From NCBI GenBank assembly GCA_033064195.1, contig JARBJD010000725.1, positions 1-20,462 on the forward strand: a DNA stretch of 20,462 bases. Reading direction: 5' to 3'. The translations under genes were made by a program, and so were the position numbers. The number at the start of each line of letters is the position of its first letter. The first letter of the stretch is position 1. Under the pieces are notes generated by a model. It was not told the origin of the DNA and did not search any database. It worked only from the letters and a program-made list of their open reading frames with translations. The stretch is from Blattamonas nauphoetae. Its lineage: Eukaryota; Preaxostyla; Oxymonadida. Below are positions 17,098 through 20,462 of the stretch, one piece after another.

Positions 17098-18965
17098 GCA
17101 TGTTTTAATCAAGAATATGACAAAATTGCTGAGATTCATGTTCAGATTAACTTCAAATTCGTGGTGAGAAGGCAACCCTCTTTGTATGTTTCTCTTTTTC
17201 GTCAGCCTCTCTTCACACTTCAGTTTTATGAGAACGAGGAAGAGGAGGCTGTTTGTCATGCATTCCGCGACACATATAATTTGCCAAACACTGTGTCCTC
17301 CCATCTTGTTTCCCAAGTAACCGCAATGCATCAACAATTCCTTCAAACAGAAGAAGAAGAAGAATCAGAATGGGAAGAGGAAGATGAGAGCTATGAAGAA
17401 GAGGAAGTTGAAGAAGACTCCGAATCTGATGCTCCTCTTCCTCAAAAGCCGCTCCAACAACCCGACGCTGGCGGAGACATCATCAATCCATTCACGCCAC
17501 CACCGCCTCCAGTTCCGACATAATCGTCTCCACAAACAAAAAAAACAGAAGCAGAAATTCGGGTGGCAATCGAATGACTGACACTACAAGGAGAAGAAAT
17601 CAGAGACAAGAGAGAACAAGCAGCGAGAGAAAAAGAGAAGAACGAAACTCCAAAAACAAAACAGATAACAGAAAAGGAAAAGACAAAGATTGTGAACAAA
17701 CTGTATGAAGACGCCAAACGACGAAACGAAGAACAGCGGAAGAAAGAGGAAGAGAAGAGAAAACAGCAAGAAGAAGAAGAAGCGAAATTGGAGCTTGCGG
17801 AACCGAGACATGTTGTGGAAGGAAGGGTGTATGGAGAAACCGACGATCAGCCGCCGCATCCCGAATGCACTTTCCATCCGACAATTCGCAAAAAGAGCCA
17901 AAATCTCGCAAGTACTCGTCGAACACTTACTGAAGAAGACGGGTCAGATACCACGAGACTGTATAAAGACGCGATGAAGAGGAAGGAATCACAATCGGCC
18001 CTCGAAGAAGATACTCCACAATTCAAAGATTCTTTACGAGGTTCATCACGTGTTGGAGGAAGGACCATTCGAAATGCTCACTCTTCAGATCGGATGAACG
18101 ACACCACACAAATCTCGCAGGAATTAACTGAAAAGATGGAAAAAGAAATCGCACAACAGAAGTACCTTGAAGGAACCAAGAAAAATCGGAAAGAACGGTT
18201 GGACAACGAACGACGAAGGAACAGCCGGAAAACAACATTTCGAAAGCGAATTGTGCTCCTTCAGACGAAATATCACCAAAGAAAGTGACATTGGTACAAA
18301 ACAGAATCGACTCTATCACAGCTCGCCTTGATCACGAAGCGAAGGAACAATCGAAAACAGCCCGCCCAGACAAGAAATCACTTAAGACTGTGGAACAGAA
18401 GCAACGGAAGCGGATTGACGAGGTGTTTCTCGTATAGTTTCTGGATTACCAGAGTGGAGAAAACCACACCACCCCCACAACAAAATCAAGAAACAGAAGC
18501 CCTTTGAATGTGACAGAGCTTGAGTGGTCATTTCTCTCCCAACCATCCATCCGCCTCAATCAGAAAATGGAAAAACTTGAACAAACCGCATTTCGAAACA
18601 AGCGCACTCTCGCCCACTCCTCCCAACTCGCATCGAGGATGCTTCAAGCCCATATTTCACAACTCAGAATCTCTCCACCCAAAGACAGAGTTGTCCGTCC
18701 CGGAAAGTTTCGAACCGTTCCCACAACAGTCTCCGCTGAGTGGAACAGGCAAAACATCATTTCTTTCGCTTGCATCATTAGATGCTGTTCACAGGATCAG
18801 ACATTCAATCGCTTTTCGACAGATTTGGAAAGCCCGAAAGATGTTGATGCCGAACTGATTGAAAACGAAGAACCGCCTTTTGGACTGAGTTTTCACGTGT
18901 GGGAGGGTGGAATCCATCATGTTGCGTTCATTTTGGAGGAGAAGCTGCGATCTCGAGGTTTGAGA
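17098..18965 (+). pseudogene. Captured, decayed coiled-coil gene inside the hAT-type element
   Basis: An opening frame KIAEIHVQINFKFV joins across a short intron to FYENEEEEAVCHAFRDTYNL and NTVSSHLVSQVTAMHQQF. An acidic run (17350-17430), a Pro-rich run (17500-17520) and a Glu/Lys/Arg-rich coiled coil follow. In and after the coiled coil are KLYEDAKRR (about 17698), CTFHPTIRKKS (about 17866) and RLYKDAMKRKE (about 17956). The paired RLYxDA and FHP elements recur in large coiled-coil proteins of protists, often linked with cilia; that link is from memory and weak. Stops at 17521 (TAA), 17575 (TGA) and 18435 (TAG), and a frame change near 18230, show decay. A last open stretch runs from about 18504 to 18965. 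No transposase features are present. Confidence 0.55.
17164..17223 (+). other. 60-nt intron in the captured gene
   Basis: GTGAGA at the start and a pyrimidine-rich tail ending CACACTTCAG mark a standard short intron. Removing it joins VQINFKFV to FYENEEEE in phase, giving a smoother domain than the unspliced reading. Confidence 0.5.
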
Positions 18966-18969
18966 TGAG

Positions 18970-19462
18970 AAGGAAGGAGACAGAAAGTGTTTCAAAGATA
19001 AAGTGACATTTGGAGTCATATTCGTATTTTTCTTCATTTTGGACCTTTTCAGAAATCACTGAGAGAATTAGATGAACATTTTCATGCCTAAATCGAGCGA
19101 TCTCACAGTTGATTTGGTTAAAACAAAATTACATTCTTTGACTCTTGGGAGACTTCAAAACAATGTAAGTCAAAGTTCAAGAAATATTCCAAATAGAACT
19201 TTCATATTGATGACATGTTTAAATAAAACGAATTGATGTGTCCGGAATCTCAATCGATCAGATGCCCAGTACTGTTTTTACATCGTTCCGGCAAGAAATG
19301 TCTTAAAATGTGAGTCAAACTGCTTCATTGAAGTGATAATGATTCAATAATGGTCAATTCGAGGTAATAATGTGAATAATCGTGTAATTGATTCGAATTT
19401 CGGTTTCTACAAAGCCACCTCGGAGAAATCGTAAATCCTCGATTATGGGTTCCGATATTTCT
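18970..19462. other. Non-coding right part of the hAT-type element
   Basis: This AT-rich stretch has many stops in all frames and no repeat or gene that I can support. It lies between the captured gene and the right subterminal site cluster. Confidence 0.5.
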
Positions 19463-19509
19463 CCGGTCAGTGACCGTCAGTACTTTTCGATGAAAACTGA
19501 CCGGTCAGT

Positions 19510-19527
19510 GCCGGTCAGCCATGCCTA
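19510..19527 (-). repeat. Right terminal inverted repeat of the hAT-type element
   Basis: GCCGGTCAGCCATGCCTA is the exact reverse complement of the left end. A dense cluster of CCGGTCAG sites lies just inside it. Confidence 0.9.
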
Positions 19528-19535
19528 TAACTATC
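19528..19535. repeat. Right copy of the 8-bp target-site duplication
   Basis: TAACTATC, identical to 17006-17013, follows the right end directly. Confidence 0.9.
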
Positions 19536-20341
19536 CCATCAAGAATTTCCTTCAGGATGCAAGAATACCTCAAAATCAGATTCGACAACAAGTACCCACG
19601 GAAGGCGATTTGAGGACCTTCTCTTGAAACAGCATAGTGACTATCCAGCAGCTCCTCTCATCCGAGCTCTGATAGTCGTCGGGAACTGATACCAATTAGG
19701 CAGATTGTACAAGCTCATTATAACAGTTTGTATCTCTTCTCATTCTTTTCACTTTAGCAAAATTCATTCATTATTGTCATCACTATCTCATTTGTACAAC
19801 GAAATGAGGAAAATGATGACAAGGTTGGGTTGATGCAGTGTGTTTGCTGTATCTCCACTTTGAACACAAACCTTATCTGTAAATGGGAGGACAATTTCTA
19901 CACTCCTGCCTGACACAATAAATGGAAGACTGAGAGCACCAACTCGTCGGAGACCGGCCTCGAAACAGGTTTTAATTTTCCATAATCACCAACAGAAAAT
20001 TAACATAGAGGAAGATGAAGTCCTGATGAAAGCCATCATGGACAATACATCCCTGCTGTGAATCACAGTCGAAACTCAGTAAAAAGAAGAAAACAGTTTG
20101 CCCTCTTTATTCTCATTGTTTTATTATCTCTCAAACAGAACCTTCGGTCCTTGACTCGCTCGACAAAGACGACGAGGACTTCCTCTGAATCATTCGAACT
20201 CGCAACACTCAAACCATATCTCCAAATACCTCAACAAATATCAAACCAAAACTAGAACCAAGGCTCCTCTCCTCAACAAAGAAGGACCTTTATCAGAAAT
20301 TGGTTCAAGATGGCAAAACCGTCCTATTCTTCATTTTGTAA
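19536..20341 (+). pseudogene. Decayed host gene downstream of the transposon, C-terminal part
   Basis: Protein-like segments appear in order: ISFRMQEYLKIRFDNKYPRK (19549-19607), then in another frame RRFEDLLLKQHSDYPAAPLI (19603-19665) and YQLGRLYKLIIT (about 19690). Later come GRLRAPTRRRPASK (about 19930), INIEEDEVLMKAIMDNTSLL (20002-20058) and, after a short intron, PSVLDSLDKDDEDFL (20141-20185) and EPRLLSSTKKDLYQKLVQDG (about 20255). The reading ends with TAA at 20339. In-frame stops lie between several segments (for example the TGA after NTSLL and the TGA after DEDFL). No domain is recognised. The upstream frame seems to continue across the transposon's target site, so the element may have inserted into this gene. 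Confidence 0.4.
20096..20138 (+). other. Probable 43-nt intron
   Basis: GTTTGC opens and a T-rich tract ending CTCAAACAG closes this stretch. Splicing keeps the frame running from VETQ and KEEN segments into KPSVLDSLDKDDEDFL. Confidence 0.45.
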
Positions 20342-20462
20342 AACAAATTTTCTAAAAAAGCAACAAAAGAATAGACCTTTGCTCAATTTGTGAGCGAGGC
20401 AACATCTACAAAAAAAAACAAGAAACAAAACAACAAATTAACAGAAAAGAAAAAAAAAAAAA
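20342..20462. other. A-rich end of the window
   Basis: The sequence is dominated by A runs mixed with CAAAA and AGAAA, and it ends in 13 As. I see no gene. It may be the contig end or low-complexity flank. Confidence 0.5.

Larger units (their letters stand above)
17014..19527. mobile_element. Complete hAT-type non-autonomous DNA transposon, 2514 bp
   Basis: Perfect 18-bp terminal inverted repeats (TAGGCATGGCTGACCGGC) end in an exact 8-bp target duplication. Eight-base duplications and ends starting with pyrimidine-A-G are typical of the hAT superfamily; the fifth base here is C where hAT ends usually have G, so the family call is likely but not certain. The site CTGACCGG, in either orientation, recurs near both ends: at 17023 and 17040 on the left, and at 19463, 19497, 19501 and 19511 on the right. 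Such subterminal clusters usually bind transposase. No hAT transposase or its DDE/RNase H or BED parts are visible inside. The cargo is a decayed coiled-coil gene, so this is a Pack-type element moved in trans. Confidence 0.85.

Noticed and set aside
8660-20341. Alternative genetic code as the reason for in-frame stops in host-type genes
   Set aside because: TAA, TAG and TGA all interrupt frames, and true frame changes occur too; the open viral genes also end with ordinary stops.
20396-20462. Poly(A) end as a sign of a retrocopy
   Set aside because: The upstream remnant seems to keep an intron, and the A-rich stretch starts well after its stop with mixed bases; a contig end or low-complexity flank is simpler.

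Overview
The window looks like a decayed, gene-poor stretch of an intron-bearing, AT-rich protist genome. Short GT-AG introns of about 42-70 nt, anoctamin-like and RasGEF-like remnants, and a capsid-bearing virus-like element fit a flagellate such as an oxymonad or other excavate. That placement is inference; nothing in the sequence names the species.

Region 1 (about 1-8430) is part of an integrated virus-like element of Polinton-like type. A rightward arm (1-4970) carries a partial gene, two small MAPG proteins in tandem, two related capsid-like genes in tandem and a 118-residue protein. A leftward arm (8398-5039) carries proteins with a repeated RPH/NCELI module and a 299-residue protein ending in an S74 self-cleaving chaperone domain. 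Most rightward genes have a T-rich TTTTTTATTTTT box just before the ATG. Three leftward genes have a different box, AATTTTTTAATTT. Several genes are whole and several are lightly broken, so this is a fairly young fossil. No polymerase, integrase, packaging ATPase or protease lies in the window, and neither end of the element was found.

Region 2 (about 8660-16165) is a graveyard of host-type genes: a leftward remnant with a RasGEF N-terminal-like motif (8660-10365), a rightward anoctamin/TMEM16 pseudogene (10504-13321), an unrecognised rightward remnant (13500-14955) and an unrecognised leftward remnant (15231-16165). All have in-frame stops and frame changes. All three stop codons are involved, so an altered genetic code does not explain them.

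Region 3 (16311-16886) is an 18-copy, 32-bp minisatellite made of two blocks of unit variants.

Region 4 (17014-19527) is a complete 2514-bp DNA transposon of hAT type without a transposase. It has perfect 18-bp terminal inverted repeats, an exact 8-bp target duplication (TAACTATC) and repeated CTGACCGG sites near both ends. Inside is a decayed coiled-coil gene that still holds an intron, which points to DNA-level capture. It appears to sit in another decayed gene, whose downstream part runs to 20341. The window ends in A-rich sequence.
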